Assembly: GCA_965198045.1 (NCBI GenBank)
Contig: CBDAOL010000009.1
Location: 124,001 to 188,000, forward strand
Origin: CBDDEC01 sp965198045
Lineage (GTDB): Bacteria > Chloroflexota > Dehalococcoidia > UBA2979
Reading direction: 5' to 3'
DNA length: 64,000 bases
Below the pieces are notes generated by a model. It worked only from the letters and a program-made list of their open reading frames with translations. It did no database searches and was not told the origin of the DNA. The translations under genes were made by a program, and so were the position numbers. Below, one piece after another: positions 35,551-43,691 of this stretch (its first letter is position 1; the number at the start of each line of letters is the position of its first letter).

Positions 35551-35669
35551 GGAGTCTGCTCGATGGACCGGGGGAGGGCGCAGTCCCCATCTTGGGGCAT
35601 GCCGAGCGTGCAGAGGATGAGCGTGATCACGCTACAGGGGTCGGCGAGTGAGCCATGCGAGACATAATT

Positions 35670-35768
35670 CCGGGAAATTGGAGATTTTCCCGAATTTCCC
35701 GGCAAAGAGGGTTATCATGACACTGACATGATGTCATAGTGACGTCATAACGACGGCAGACCGCCGTC
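35670..35768. promoter_or_regulatory. palindrome-rich leader upstream of small ORF and ABC operon
   Basis: Within 100 bp: CCGGGAAATT (35670-35679) with its reverse complement AATTTCCCGG (35693-35702); TGACAT-g-ATGTCA (35724-35736); TGACGTCA (35740-35747); GACGGC-5-GCCGTC (35752-35768). A -10-like TATCAT is at 35713-35718. The region is far more A/T-rich than its surroundings. It reads as an operator array with a promoter. The rest of the 415-bp gap (35551-35966) holds the 42-residue ORF at 35790. Confidence 0.6.
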
Positions 35769-35789
35769 ACAGCGGACTCGGAGTCAGTC

Positions 35790-35918
35790 ATGCGTCTTTC
35801 CACCGTCTACAACAACATCGTCAGCGACCGCCGAGCCGGCACGCCGACCCATGCGGAAGTTCGCGATGACCTCGCCAGGGCACAGGCCGCGCGCTTCTTC
35901 TCACCGCTCGCTCGCTAG
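35790..35918 (+). CDS. possible 42-residue small protein
   Basis: ATG 35790 to TAG 35918, beginning MRLSTVYNNIVSDRRAGTPT and ending FFSPLAR. Basic, Arg/Ala-rich, probably helical in its second half. No clear ribosome binding site (GGACTCGGAGTC upstream is only partly suitable). It directly follows the palindromic leader and precedes the ABC ATPase by 48 bp, so it may be a leader peptide or regulator. Unknown function. Confidence 0.4.
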   Translation: MRLSTVYNNIVSDRRAGTPTHAEVRDDLARAQAARFFSPLAR

Positions 35919-35966
35919 CCAAACTCGGGATCAACGCTCCGCGCGAGCCTCGAGGGGTAGGGCGAG

Positions 35967-36983
35967 ATGGCCACGGCCGCCATGTCTCAGCCAGCTAGTG
36001 GCGTCGACCACACGCCGTCGCCCGGCGCGCTGACGATCGAGGGGCTGCGCAAGGTCTACGCAGGCGACGTCGTCGCCAACGACGACATCAGCTTCACCAT
36101 CGCACCCGGCGAGGTCTTCGGGCTGCTCGGCCCGAACGGGGCCGGGAAGACGACCGTGGTCAACCAGATCATGGGGCTGCTGAAGCCGACGGCCGGCACC
36201 ATCCACCTCGGTCCCCACGACCTGGTCGCCGACCCGGACGGCGCCCGTCAGCTGTGCAGCTATCTGCCGCAGTCGCCCGTGCCCATCGATTCGCTGCGCG
36301 TCCGCGAGGCGATCGACCTCGTCGGCGGGATGCGTGGTGCACCCGCGTCCGAGGTGCGACGTCGCCGCCAAGAAGTGATCGCTCAGCTGGAGATCGGCGA
36401 GTGGTCGGACACGATGGGAGCGAACATCTCCGGCGGCGTGCGGCGGCTCGCCGGGTTCGCCATGGCGGTCGTCATCCCGCAGCCGTTGGTGATCCTCGAC
36501 GAACCGACGAACGATGTCGACCCGATGCGACGCCGACTGCTCTGGCAGGAGCTGCGGCGCGTTGCCGAGAGCGGCTCAGCCGTACTGCTCGTCACCCACA
36601 ACGTTCAGGAAGCCTCACGCGCCGTCGATCGACTTGCGATCGTCGATGGCGGCCGTGTGGTGGCTCAAGGCACGCCGGCTTCACTGAAGTCGGCGGACCG
36701 TGACTCGTTACGGCTCGAGGTGGTCCTCGAGCCTGGCGTAGCGGCGCCGGACGTCCCCGTATTCGTCCGTGATCCGCTGATCGTGGGACGCCGCCTCTTC
36801 GGAACCCTCCGGGATGAGGCGGCGTCTCGCGCGGTCACCTGGGTGCGCGAGCTGATCCAGCAGGGTGTCGCCGAGGAGTACGAACTCGGCGCGACCACCC
36901 TCGAGGACACCTACCTCCGCCTCGTTGGCGCCGAGCGGGCGCTGGACGCGGCCGGGATCGGAGAGGATGGCGCCGGTGGTTGA
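35967..36983 (+). CDS. ABC transporter ATP-binding protein
   Basis: 338 residues. Walker A LLGPNGAGKTT (~53-63), Q-loop YLPQSPVP, signature ISGGVRRLAGFA (SGGxxR variant of LSGGQ), Walker B LVILDEPTND, H-switch LLVTHNVQEA. A ~110-residue C-terminal extension follows (LRLEVVLEPG..., EELGATTLEDTYLRLVG), as in exporters of the ABC-2/drug type. Overlaps the permease start by 17 bases. Probably part of an exporter induced by whatever binds the leader palindromes. Confidence 0.92.
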   Translation: MATAAMSQPASGVDHTPSPGALTIEGLRKVYAGDVVANDDISFTIAPGEVFGLLGPNGAGKTTVVNQIMGLLKPTAGTIHLGPHDLVADPDGARQLCSYLPQSPVPIDSLRVREAIDLVGGMRGAPASEVRRRRQEVIAQLEIGEWSDTMGANISGGVRRLAGFAMAVVIPQPLVILDEPTNDVDPMRRRLLWQELRRVAESGSAVLLVTHNVQEASRAVDRLAIVDGGRVVAQGTPASLKSADRDSLRLEVVLEPGVAAPDVPVFVRDPLIVGRRLFGTLRDEAASRAVTWVRELIQQGVAEEYELGATTLEDTYLRLVGAERALDAAGIGEDGAGG

Positions 36984-37785
36984 AGCTGCGACGCTGCGGA
37001 GCCGAGCCAACGAGGCGGTCCGCGTCAGCGAGATCGTGCTCGGCCCCCGCTTCTGGTGGCGTTCCTACCTGCAGGTGTTCAAGTGGGAGCTGTTAAGCCT
37101 TCGCCTGATGCTGCCGCTGATGATTGTTCTTCAGATCTTGATGGGCGCCGGTTTCGCGATCGGCCTCGGCTTCCTCTTCGCCGACATCAGTGCCGAGCAG
37201 GCGCTGTTCATCACGACTGGTTCGAGCGTGCTGCCGCTGTTGATGATCGGCTTCGTGATCGTTCCGCAGCAGGTGGCGCAGCAGAAGCTCGAGGGCACGT
37301 ACGACTTCTTCTTCGCGCTCCCGGTGTCACGCATGTCGATGTACCTCGCGACCATGTCGGTGTGGTCGATCGTTGGTCTGCCCGCGGTGGTGGTCGCGTT
37401 GGCGGCCGCCAGCTGGCGCTACGACCTGACGCTCAGCGTCTCGCCGTGGTCCGTGCCGCTGGCCTTCCTCGTGGTCGGCGTCGGGACGGCGATCGGCTTC
37501 TCGCTCGGACACGCCATCCCGAACCCCCGGATCACCAACGTCATCACGCAGGTCCTCGTCTTCGGCGTGTTCGTCTTCTCCCCCGTGAACTTCCCCGCGG
37601 ATCGCCTGCCGGACTGGCTCGCCTAGGTGCACCAGTGGCTCCCGGCCGGCCATGCCGCTTCGGTGATGCGCTGGGCGCTGACGGACGGGATCGTCGATGA
37701 CCCGACGAGGGCCCTCGCGACGCTGCTGGCATGGCTCGTCGGTGCATGGCTGGTCGCCTACGCCGTGATCACGCGTCGCGGCTAG
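36967..37785 (+). CDS. ABC-2 type permease with in-frame TAG
   Basis: 272 codons from ATG 36967. Six or so hydrophobic segments: LMLPLMIVLQILMGAGFAIG, LPLLMIGFVIVP, WSIVGLPAVVVALAAASW, VPLAFLVVGVGTAIGFSLG, VLVFGVFVFSP. Codon 220 (37624-37626) is TAG, after FPADRLPDWLA; in the same frame 52 residues follow (VHQWLPAGHAASVMRW ... LAWLVGAWLVAYAVITRRG), including the expected last helix and amphipathic P-x-x-WLP segment. A one-base change from a CAG/GAG codon or a read error is likely. If real, the protein lacks its last helix. Confidence 0.85.
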
Positions 37786-38342
37786 CCCGTCCCGACGATC
37801 CTCCGCACCGCGTCTCCGCCGTCGAGGCTGAGGCGATACTGCACCTCGCGCACGTCCTCGTAGGGCCCAATCTGGCGTGGAAGTGCGCTCGGGTCGAGCG
37901 ACCAGCCCTGCGCCTCGTAGAAGCGGCGCGCGCGGTCGTTCTGCTCGAGGCACCACAGCACGGCCGAGGTGTGTCCGCGCGCCCGGAACCAGCCGACGGC
38001 GGCTTCGAGCAAGTCGCGCCCCCGGCCCGTGCGGATGTGGTCGGGGTCGATGAACAGCGTCGTCAGGTTTCCAGTGGGCGAAGCGAACTCGTCCGATGTG
38101 TCCTCGAAGGCGAAGCTCACGCCGACAATCTCGCCGCTGATGAGCACCGCTGAGGCGACGCCCACTCCGGACTCGATCGTGTCTCGCCACTCGGTCGTGC
38201 GCTCCTCCACGGTGCGGCGCGTGAGCGCCTCATCGGGCAGGATGCCGCGGTAGAAGGAGCGGTAGGAGCGGTCGTGCACACGGGCCATCGCCTCGGCGTC
38301 GGCCGGCGTGGCGGTGCGCACGAGGACATCCCGATCGCTCAT
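37782..38342 (-). CDS. GNAT-family N-acetyltransferase
   Basis: 186 residues from ATG 38342 (MSDRDVLVRTATPADAEAMA). LISGEIVGVSFAFED, NLTTLFIDPDHIRTGRGRDLL (acetyl-CoA pyrophosphate loop R-x-x-G-x-G/A, here RTGRGRDLL), and AVLWCLEQNDRARRFYEAQGW are the standard fold elements. Acceptor unknown. Convergent with the permease and sharing a CTAG stop overlap. The aminotransferase at 38399 is divergent with only 56 bp between. Confidence 0.85.
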   Translation of the reverse strand: MSDRDVLVRTATPADAEAMARVHDRSYRSFYRGILPDEALTRRTVEERTTEWRDTIESGVGVASAVLISGEIVGVSFAFEDTSDEFASPTGNLTTLFIDPDHIRTGRGRDLLEAAVGWFRARGHTSAVLWCLEQNDRARRFYEAQGWSLDPSALPRQIGPYEDVREVQYRLSLDGGDAVRRIVGTG

Positions 38343-38398
38343 CAGCTCGACGATACGGCAGCGGTGGTATCGTCGTGCGGCAGCGGAGTGACCAAACA

Positions 38399-39802
38399 AT
38401 GACGCAGACTGCCGAGCCGGCCGCCCTCTCCACCGAGCAGGTCAACGACTACGTCCGTCGCGGTCTGGACCACCTCTGGGTGCACACCCGGCAGTACAAC
38501 GAGCTTGCCGAGGACGGCGAGTTCATCGTCATCGACCACGGCGACGGCATCTATCTGACGGACATCGAGGGCCGCCGCTACATCGACGCGATGAGTGGCC
38601 TCCTGGTCGTCGCCATCGGCCACGGCCGCGAGGAGTTGGCGAACGTCGCAGCGGCGCAGATGCGACGCCTCGCTTACGCCAATCCGTTCAGTTACGCGAC
38701 CCGGCCCGCGGTCGACCTCGCCAGCAAGCTGGCGGAAGTCACACCCTCGAACATCTCGAAGTTCTTCTTCGTGAACACCGGATCTGAGGCGGTCGAGACC
38801 GCCATTCGCATGGCGAAGCAGTACCACTACAACCGCGGTGAGGCCGGGCGCTACAAGGTCATCTCACGCATCGGCTCGTATCACGGGACGACCGCCGGCG
38901 CGCTGTCGGTGAACGGCTCACGCGCGTTGAACCGCGCGCCCTTCGAGCCGTTGGTGCCGGGCAACGTTCCCGTCCCGAACACAACGGGGCTCGGCGCGCT
39001 CAGCAACGACAAAACAGGCCTCGACGACCTCTTCTGGGCGAACTACGTCGAGGAGGTTGTGAAGTTCCACCGCGCCGAGACCATTGCAGCCTTCATTGCC
39101 GAGCCGATCTCGGCCTCGACCTCGGTCGGCTCGCATGTGCCGTCGGACGCCTACTGGCAGCGCATCCGCGAGATCTGCGACGAGCACGGCATCCTGCTCA
39201 TCGCCGACGAGGTGGTCAACGGCTTCGGTCGGACGGGGGAGTGGTTCGGTATCGATCACTTCCCGATCGAGGCGGACCTGATGACCGTGGGTAAGGGGCT
39301 CTCATCGGGCTACGCGCCGATCGCCGCCATGATGGCATCCGACCGCGTGGTCGAGGCGTTCGTCGGCGAGCGGAAGCACGCCCTCATTGGCGGCTCGACG
39401 TTCGGCGCCCACCCGGTCGCCTGCGCCGTGGCGCTGGCGAACGTCGGCATCATCGAGGGCGAGCACCTCGTCGAAAACTCAGCGCGCACGGGCGCCTACA
39501 TCGGCGAGCAACTCGAGGAGTTGCAGTCGCGCCACAACGTCATCGCGGACACGCGTGGCATTGGGCTGATGCACGCGATCGACCTCAAGCGCAATCCTGA
39601 GGCCGGCGAGGAGTTCAGCGAGGACGACGACGTCGGTCGCCGCATGTCCCGGCTGATGCGCGAACATGGTCTGCTGGGGCGCGCTGGACCATCGATCCAG
39701 GTGGCGCCGCCGCTCATCATCAACCGCGAGGAGGCTGACAACCTCGTCGACGGTCTCGATCAGGTGATTGGCGACCTCGAAAGCGAGCTGGGTCTCGACT
39801 AA
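38399..39802 (+). CDS. class III aminotransferase
   Basis: 467 residues, PLP-dependent, cytoplasmic. ATG 38399 after CGGAGTG is preferred over the upstream frame. VNTGSEAVETAIRMAKQYHY (phosphate-binding), GSYHGTTAGALSVNG, LLIADEVVNGFGRTGEWFG (PLP-ring Asp) and MTVGKGLSSGYAPIAAM (Schiff-base Lys, ~300). Family uses omega-amino acids, amines or polyamines as donors; substrate undecided. The ending LVDGLDQVIGDLESELG is normal length. Confidence 0.92.
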   Translation: MTQTAEPAALSTEQVNDYVRRGLDHLWVHTRQYNELAEDGEFIVIDHGDGIYLTDIEGRRYIDAMSGLLVVAIGHGREELANVAAAQMRRLAYANPFSYATRPAVDLASKLAEVTPSNISKFFFVNTGSEAVETAIRMAKQYHYNRGEAGRYKVISRIGSYHGTTAGALSVNGSRALNRAPFEPLVPGNVPVPNTTGLGALSNDKTGLDDLFWANYVEEVVKFHRAETIAAFIAEPISASTSVGSHVPSDAYWQRIREICDEHGILLIADEVVNGFGRTGEWFGIDHFPIEADLMTVGKGLSSGYAPIAAMMASDRVVEAFVGERKHALIGGSTFGAHPVACAVALANVGIIEGEHLVENSARTGAYIGEQLEELQSRHNVIADTRGIGLMHAIDLKRNPEAGEEFSEDDDVGRRMSRLMREHGLLGRAGPSIQVAPPLIINREEADNLVDGLDQVIGDLESELGLD

Positions 39803-39805
39803 CGG

Positions 39806-40060
39806 CTAGTCTTCGCCGTCGGACTGTTCGAGGGCATCCAGACGCTCCATCACGTCGTAATCGACCTCGACGTGGGTCAGCGTGCCCGCGGCGACGGCCA
39901 TCACGCCGATCGCGACGCCGCCGACGATGGTCAGCCAGTCGATGTCGCCGACGATCCCCCAGGTCAGCGCGACCGCGGCGATGATGCCAACGAGCGCCGT
40001 GCTGAACGGCGCTCTGTGGCCCGCCTCGTCCTCGTGCAGTCGTCGTAAGAAACTCAACAT
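39806..40060 (-). CDS. small two-helix membrane protein
   Basis: 84 residues: basic start MLSFLRRLHEDEAGHRAPF, helix 1 TALVGIIAAVALTWGIVGD, helix 2 WLTIVGGVAIGVMAVAAGTL, then a short acidic tail DYDVMERLDALEQSDGED. Unknown function. Follows a hairpin at 40082-40109 and abuts the convergent aminotransferase. Confidence 0.65.
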   Translation of the reverse strand: MLSFLRRLHEDEAGHRAPFSTALVGIIAAVALTWGIVGDIDWLTIVGGVAIGVMAVAAGTLTHVEVDYDVMERLDALEQSDGED

Positions 40061-40081
40061 CAGCCATCCCTCGTTTCAACC

Positions 40082-40109
40082 GTCTGAGCAGCCACCACGG
40101 CGCTCAGAC
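40082..40109 (-). terminator. strong hairpin between crotonase and small membrane gene
   Basis: GTCTGAGC, bulged A, GCC, loop ACCAC, GGC, GCTCAGAC: an 8+3 bp stem, 47 bases past the crotonase stop and 22 bases before the next ATG on the minus strand. No U-run follows, so it may be a rho-type, attenuator or processing hairpin rather than a classical terminator. Confidence 0.45.
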
Positions 40110-40155
40110 TCGACCATTATTAGTGATAACACGCGCGCGTGGCGCGATCGAGCGG

Positions 40156-40935
40156 TTACCGCCCCTGCCAGTTCGGCTCGCGCTTCTCCGCGAATGCGCG
40201 CGGCCCCTCCTTCGCGTCCTCCGAGTTGAGGACGGTCCGCCCGACCCACTGGCCGAAGCGGTACGACTCGTCGATCTGGAGCTGCCGCCACTGGTGGGCG
40301 ATCGACTTCGTCCCCTCGACGGAGAGCGGGGCGTTCGAGGCGATCAGCTCGGCGATCTCGACCGCCCTCGGCATGAGCTCGTTGGGCTCGACCAGCTCGG
40401 TGATCATCCCCCAGCGCAGCGCGTCCTCCGCGGATACGCGGTCGCCAGTGAGCAGGATGTACATCGCGTCGCCGAACGGGATCATGCGCGCCAGGTGGTG
40501 GATCGCGTAGCCGGCCATGATGCCGCGCTTCACCTCGAAGAGGCCGAAGAACGCCGCCCTGGAGGCGATGCGGATGTCGCAGTCCAGCGCGCGCTCGAGG
40601 CCGCCGGCGATACAGAGGCCGTTGATCGCGGCGATGAACGGCTTCGGATTACGCGCGAAGCGCATCGATGCCGCCGGATCGAACGACCCGACCACCCTCG
40701 CCCGCTCGCCGCGCTCGACGTTGCGCTCGTTCATCTCCTTGAGGTCGGCGCCCGCACTGAACGCGCGCCCGGCCCCCGTCACGATCCCGGCGCGCATCGC
40801 CGGGTCGTTCGTGAAGTCGACCAGCGCCTCGTCCAGCTCCGCGTTCATCGACCCGCCGAGCGCGTTGAGCCGCTCCGGCCGGTTCATCGTGAACACCGCG
40901 TGGTGGTCAAACTTCTCGTAAATCAGATCAGCCAT
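40156..40935 (-). CDS. enoyl-CoA hydratase/isomerase-family protein
   Basis: 259-residue crotonase from ATG 40935; upstream GTGGAGGAG reads as its ribosome site. HHAVFTMNRPERLNALGG, GRAFSAGADLKEMNE, AAINGLCIAGGLERALDCDIRIA (first Glu position Glu), FGLFEVKRGIMAGYA (second loop lacking the usual P-E), FAEKREPNWQGR. Close in style to the 24312 paralogue. Reaction by family: acyl-CoA hydration or isomerisation. Neighbour on the minus strand is a GNAT gene 70 bp away. Confidence 0.88.
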   Translation of the reverse strand: MADLIYEKFDHHAVFTMNRPERLNALGGSMNAELDEALVDFTNDPAMRAGIVTGAGRAFSAGADLKEMNERNVERGERARVVGSFDPAASMRFARNPKPFIAAINGLCIAGGLERALDCDIRIASRAAFFGLFEVKRGIMAGYAIHHLARMIPFGDAMYILLTGDRVSAEDALRWGMITELVEPNELMPRAVEIAELIASNAPLSVEGTKSIAHQWRQLQIDESYRFGQWVGRTVLNSEDAKEGPRAFAEKREPNWQGR

Positions 40936-41005
40936 CGTCGTTCTCTCCTCCACCTCGGATGCTCACGCGCCGACTATCGCGCGTTCCGGCTCGGGTGTCA
41001 GCCAG

Positions 41006-41500
41006 CTACTCGCCCGCCAGCGCCTCGATGCCGGCGCGGTCGAGGCGGTAGGGGAGCCACGTCTCCTGGTGCGAGAGGCCGAGGCGGTCGTAGAAACCGC
41101 GCGCGGGGTTCCAGTCGAGCACCGCGAGGTCGAGGCGCGCCGCGTTGCGTTCGAGGGCCAGGCGGGCGATCGCGCGCATGATCGCTTCGCCGACGCCGCT
41201 GCCGCGCTGCTCCTCGCGCACGTAGATGTCCTCGACGTAGATGCCGGGACGGCCCTCCCACGTCGAGTAGTTGGGGAAGAGGAGCGCGAAGCCGACTGGC
41301 GCACCGTCGAGGTCGGCGATCAGCGCCTCGAAGGAGCGTTGGTCGCCAAAGCCATCGCGCCGCACGTCGTCCTCGGTGAGGCGCACGTGCTCGACAGGCT
41401 CGTGCTCGAATGCGGCGAGCAAGCGGACGAACTCCACGATCGTCGCGGAATCGTCGGGCGTCGCCGGGCGGACCTCGAGGGCGGGACGATCGTCGGGCAT
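41006..41500 (-). CDS. GNAT-family N-acetyltransferase
   Basis: 164 residues from ATG 41500 (MPDDRPALEVRPATPDDS). FALLFPNYSTWEGRPGIYVEDIYVREEQRGSGVGEAIM is split here as the substrate loop and then the acetyl-CoA loop REEQRGSGVG; LDLAVLDWNPARGFYDRLG ends the fold. This resembles diamine/spermidine-type acetyltransferases. Divergent from yyaL with a 118-bp gap. Confidence 0.87.
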   Translation of the reverse strand: MPDDRPALEVRPATPDDSATIVEFVRLLAAFEHEPVEHVRLTEDDVRRDGFGDQRSFEALIADLDGAPVGFALLFPNYSTWEGRPGIYVEDIYVREEQRGSGVGEAIMRAIARLALERNAARLDLAVLDWNPARGFYDRLGLSHQETWLPYRLDRAGIEALAGE

Positions 41501-41618
41501 GTGTGCTCCTCGGGCGTTCGGTCGGGGCTGACGCACGGGCAGGACTGTAGGCCAGCCGGTGCTAACGTGTGGCCTCCGAGGCCTCCTCGAGGGTCGGGCG
41601 CGCGGGAGGACCAGCGGC

Positions 41619-43691
41619 ATGGCCAACCGACTCGCCGGCGAGACGAGCCCCTACCTGCGGCAGCACGCGGACAACCCGGTCGACTGGTACCCGTGGAGTG
41701 ACGAGGCGTTCGAGCGAGCACGCGCCGAGGGTAAGCCGATCCTGCTCTCGATCGGCTACTCCTCCTGCCACTGGTGCCACGTGATGGCGCATGAGTCCTT
41801 CGAGGACGACGCCATTGCGGCCCAGATGAACGAGCAGTTCGTGAGCGTCAAGGTCGACCGCGAGGAGCGGCCGGACGTCGATTCCGTCTACATGGCGTTC
41901 ACGCAAGCGATGACCGGTCAGGGCGGCTGGCCGATGACCGTCTTCCTCACGCCTGAACTCGAACCGTTCTACGCCGGCACTTACTTCCCGCCCGAGGACG
42001 GGCATGGGCGGCCGGGCTTCCCTCGCCTGCTCGACGCGATTACCGAGGCATGGACGGGCCGTCGCGATGAGATCGTTGCGCAGGCGGGCGATGTCACGAA
42101 GCGCCTGCGCGAATCGAGTCGTTACGCCTCGCCAGGCGCTGGGTCGATTGGGCCCGGGCTGCCCGACCAGGTCGCCGAGGCCCTGCGGAGCGCCTACGAC
42201 CCCGTGTGGGGTGGGTTCGGGGGCGCGCCGAAGTTCCCGAGTCCGAGCAACCTCGAGTTCTTGCTGATGCAGCACGCGCGGGCCGGCGAGGGGCCACGGA
42301 CGCCGTCGTCACTGGAGATGGTGCTGCACACGCTGCGGCGCATGGCGCAGGGCGGTATCTACGACCACCTCGGCGGGGGGTTCGCCCGTTACTCCGTCGA
42401 CGGACAGTGGCTGGTCCCGCACTTCGAAAAGATGCTCTACGACAACGCGCAGCTGATCCGCACCTACCTCCACGCCTACCAGCTGACCAGCGAGGAGCAC
42501 TTCGCGGCGGTCGCCCGCGGCACGATTGCCTACCTCGAACGCGAGATGCTGACCGACGAGGGCGGCTTCACCTCGGCGCAGGACGCGGACAGCGAGGGCA
42601 TCGAGGGCAAGTTCTCCGTCTGGACATCGGACGAGATCGACGAAGTGCTAGGCGAGGACGACGGTCCGATCGCCCGCGCCGTCTGGCACGTCACCGCTTC
42701 CGGCAACTTCGAGGACCCACACCATCCTGAGTTCGGCCGCCGCAATGTCCTGAGCCGCAGCTTGCCCCTCGAGCAGGTGGCCCGTGATTACGCGCTCGAT
42801 GAGGCGGCGCTGAACGAGCGCGTCGAGTCGATGCGTGCCCGGCTGCTGGATGCGCGATCGCAGCGTGTGGCGCCGGGGCTCGACGACAAGGTGCTGACCT
42901 CGTGGAACGGCCTCGCCCTCGCCGCCATCGCCGAGGCGGCGCGCATCCTCGACGACGCGCATCTGCGTGAGCTGGCCGAGCGCAACGCCGCCTTCCTGCA
43001 GGCGCAACTCTGGCGCGACGGGCGGCTGCTCCACACGTACAAGGAGGGCGTCGCCAAGATCGACGGGATGCTCGAGGACTATGCCTACCTCGGCCTCGGG
43101 CTCGTCGAGCTGTACCGGGCGACCGGTGATGTGGCGCACCTCGACTGGGCCCGCGAGCTGTTCGAGGTGATGCTCGAGCGCTTCCACGACGATCCGGCCG
43201 CGGGCGGAAGCGGTGGCTTCTTCGAGGCCGCCCCAGACGGCGAGGCGCTTCTGCTGCAGCAGAAGCCGTTCTTCGACGCGGCCACGCCAAGCGGTAACGG
43301 CGCCGCGGCGCTGTTGGCACTCTGGATCGGCCGCTACCTCAGCGACCCACGCGGCGAGGAGGTGGCGCGCGAGGTGATCGGCCTCGTGCAGCCGCAGATC
43401 GCGCAGGCGGGGGCTGGGTTCGGCACCGTGCTGCAGGCCGTCGAGCTGCTGCTCGCGCCGCACCGCGAGATTGCAATCGTCGGCGACGCCGCTGACCGCG
43501 CCGCCTTCGAGCGCGAGCTGGCGTCGAGGTTCCTGCCGACCGTCGTCACCGCGAGCGCCGACGCCTCCGGCGGACTGCCGCTCCTCGAGGGTCGCGATGT
43601 CGAGGACGGTGCGGCGGCATACGTCTGCGTGGACATGGTCTGTGACCTGCCGGCCCGGACGGTGGCGGACTTTGTCCAGCAGCTCGGCTGA
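41619..43691 (+). CDS. YyaL/SSP411-type protein with thioredoxin-like domain
   Basis: 690 residues. N-terminal domain: ETSPYLRQHADNPVDWYPW then GYSSCHWCHVMAHESFED, with an intact CHWC in place of a redox CxxC, MTGQGGWPMTVFLTPE and the cis-Pro region. The remainder is an (alpha/alpha)6 toroid: GGIYDHLGGGFARYSVDGQW, HFEKMLYDNAQL, ALDEAALNERV, SWNGLALAAIAEAARIL, GMLEDYAYLGLGLVELY. Function of the family is unclear (proposed sugar or cellobiose-epimerase-like barrel). ATG has GGGAGG upstream. Cys is used here, unlike the two UGA genes. Confidence 0.92.
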   Translation: MANRLAGETSPYLRQHADNPVDWYPWSDEAFERARAEGKPILLSIGYSSCHWCHVMAHESFEDDAIAAQMNEQFVSVKVDREERPDVDSVYMAFTQAMTGQGGWPMTVFLTPELEPFYAGTYFPPEDGHGRPGFPRLLDAITEAWTGRRDEIVAQAGDVTKRLRESSRYASPGAGSIGPGLPDQVAEALRSAYDPVWGGFGGAPKFPSPSNLEFLLMQHARAGEGPRTPSSLEMVLHTLRRMAQGGIYDHLGGGFARYSVDGQWLVPHFEKMLYDNAQLIRTYLHAYQLTSEEHFAAVARGTIAYLEREMLTDEGGFTSAQDADSEGIEGKFSVWTSDEIDEVLGEDDGPIARAVWHVTASGNFEDPHHPEFGRRNVLSRSLPLEQVARDYALDEAALNERVESMRARLLDARSQRVAPGLDDKVLTSWNGLALAAIAEAARILDDAHLRELAERNAAFLQAQLWRDGRLLHTYKEGVAKIDGMLEDYAYLGLGLVELYRATGDVAHLDWARELFEVMLERFHDDPAAGGSGGFFEAAPDGEALLLQQKPFFDAATPSGNGAAALLALWIGRYLSDPRGEEVAREVIGLVQPQIAQAGAGFGTVLQAVELLLAPHREIAIVGDAADRAAFERELASRFLPTVVTASADASGGLPLLEGRDVEDGAAAYVCVDMVCDLPARTVADFVQQLG

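Noticed and set aside
41619..43691. Third selenoprotein in the YyaL thioredoxin domain
   Set aside because: The motif is CHWC with ordinary TGC codons.
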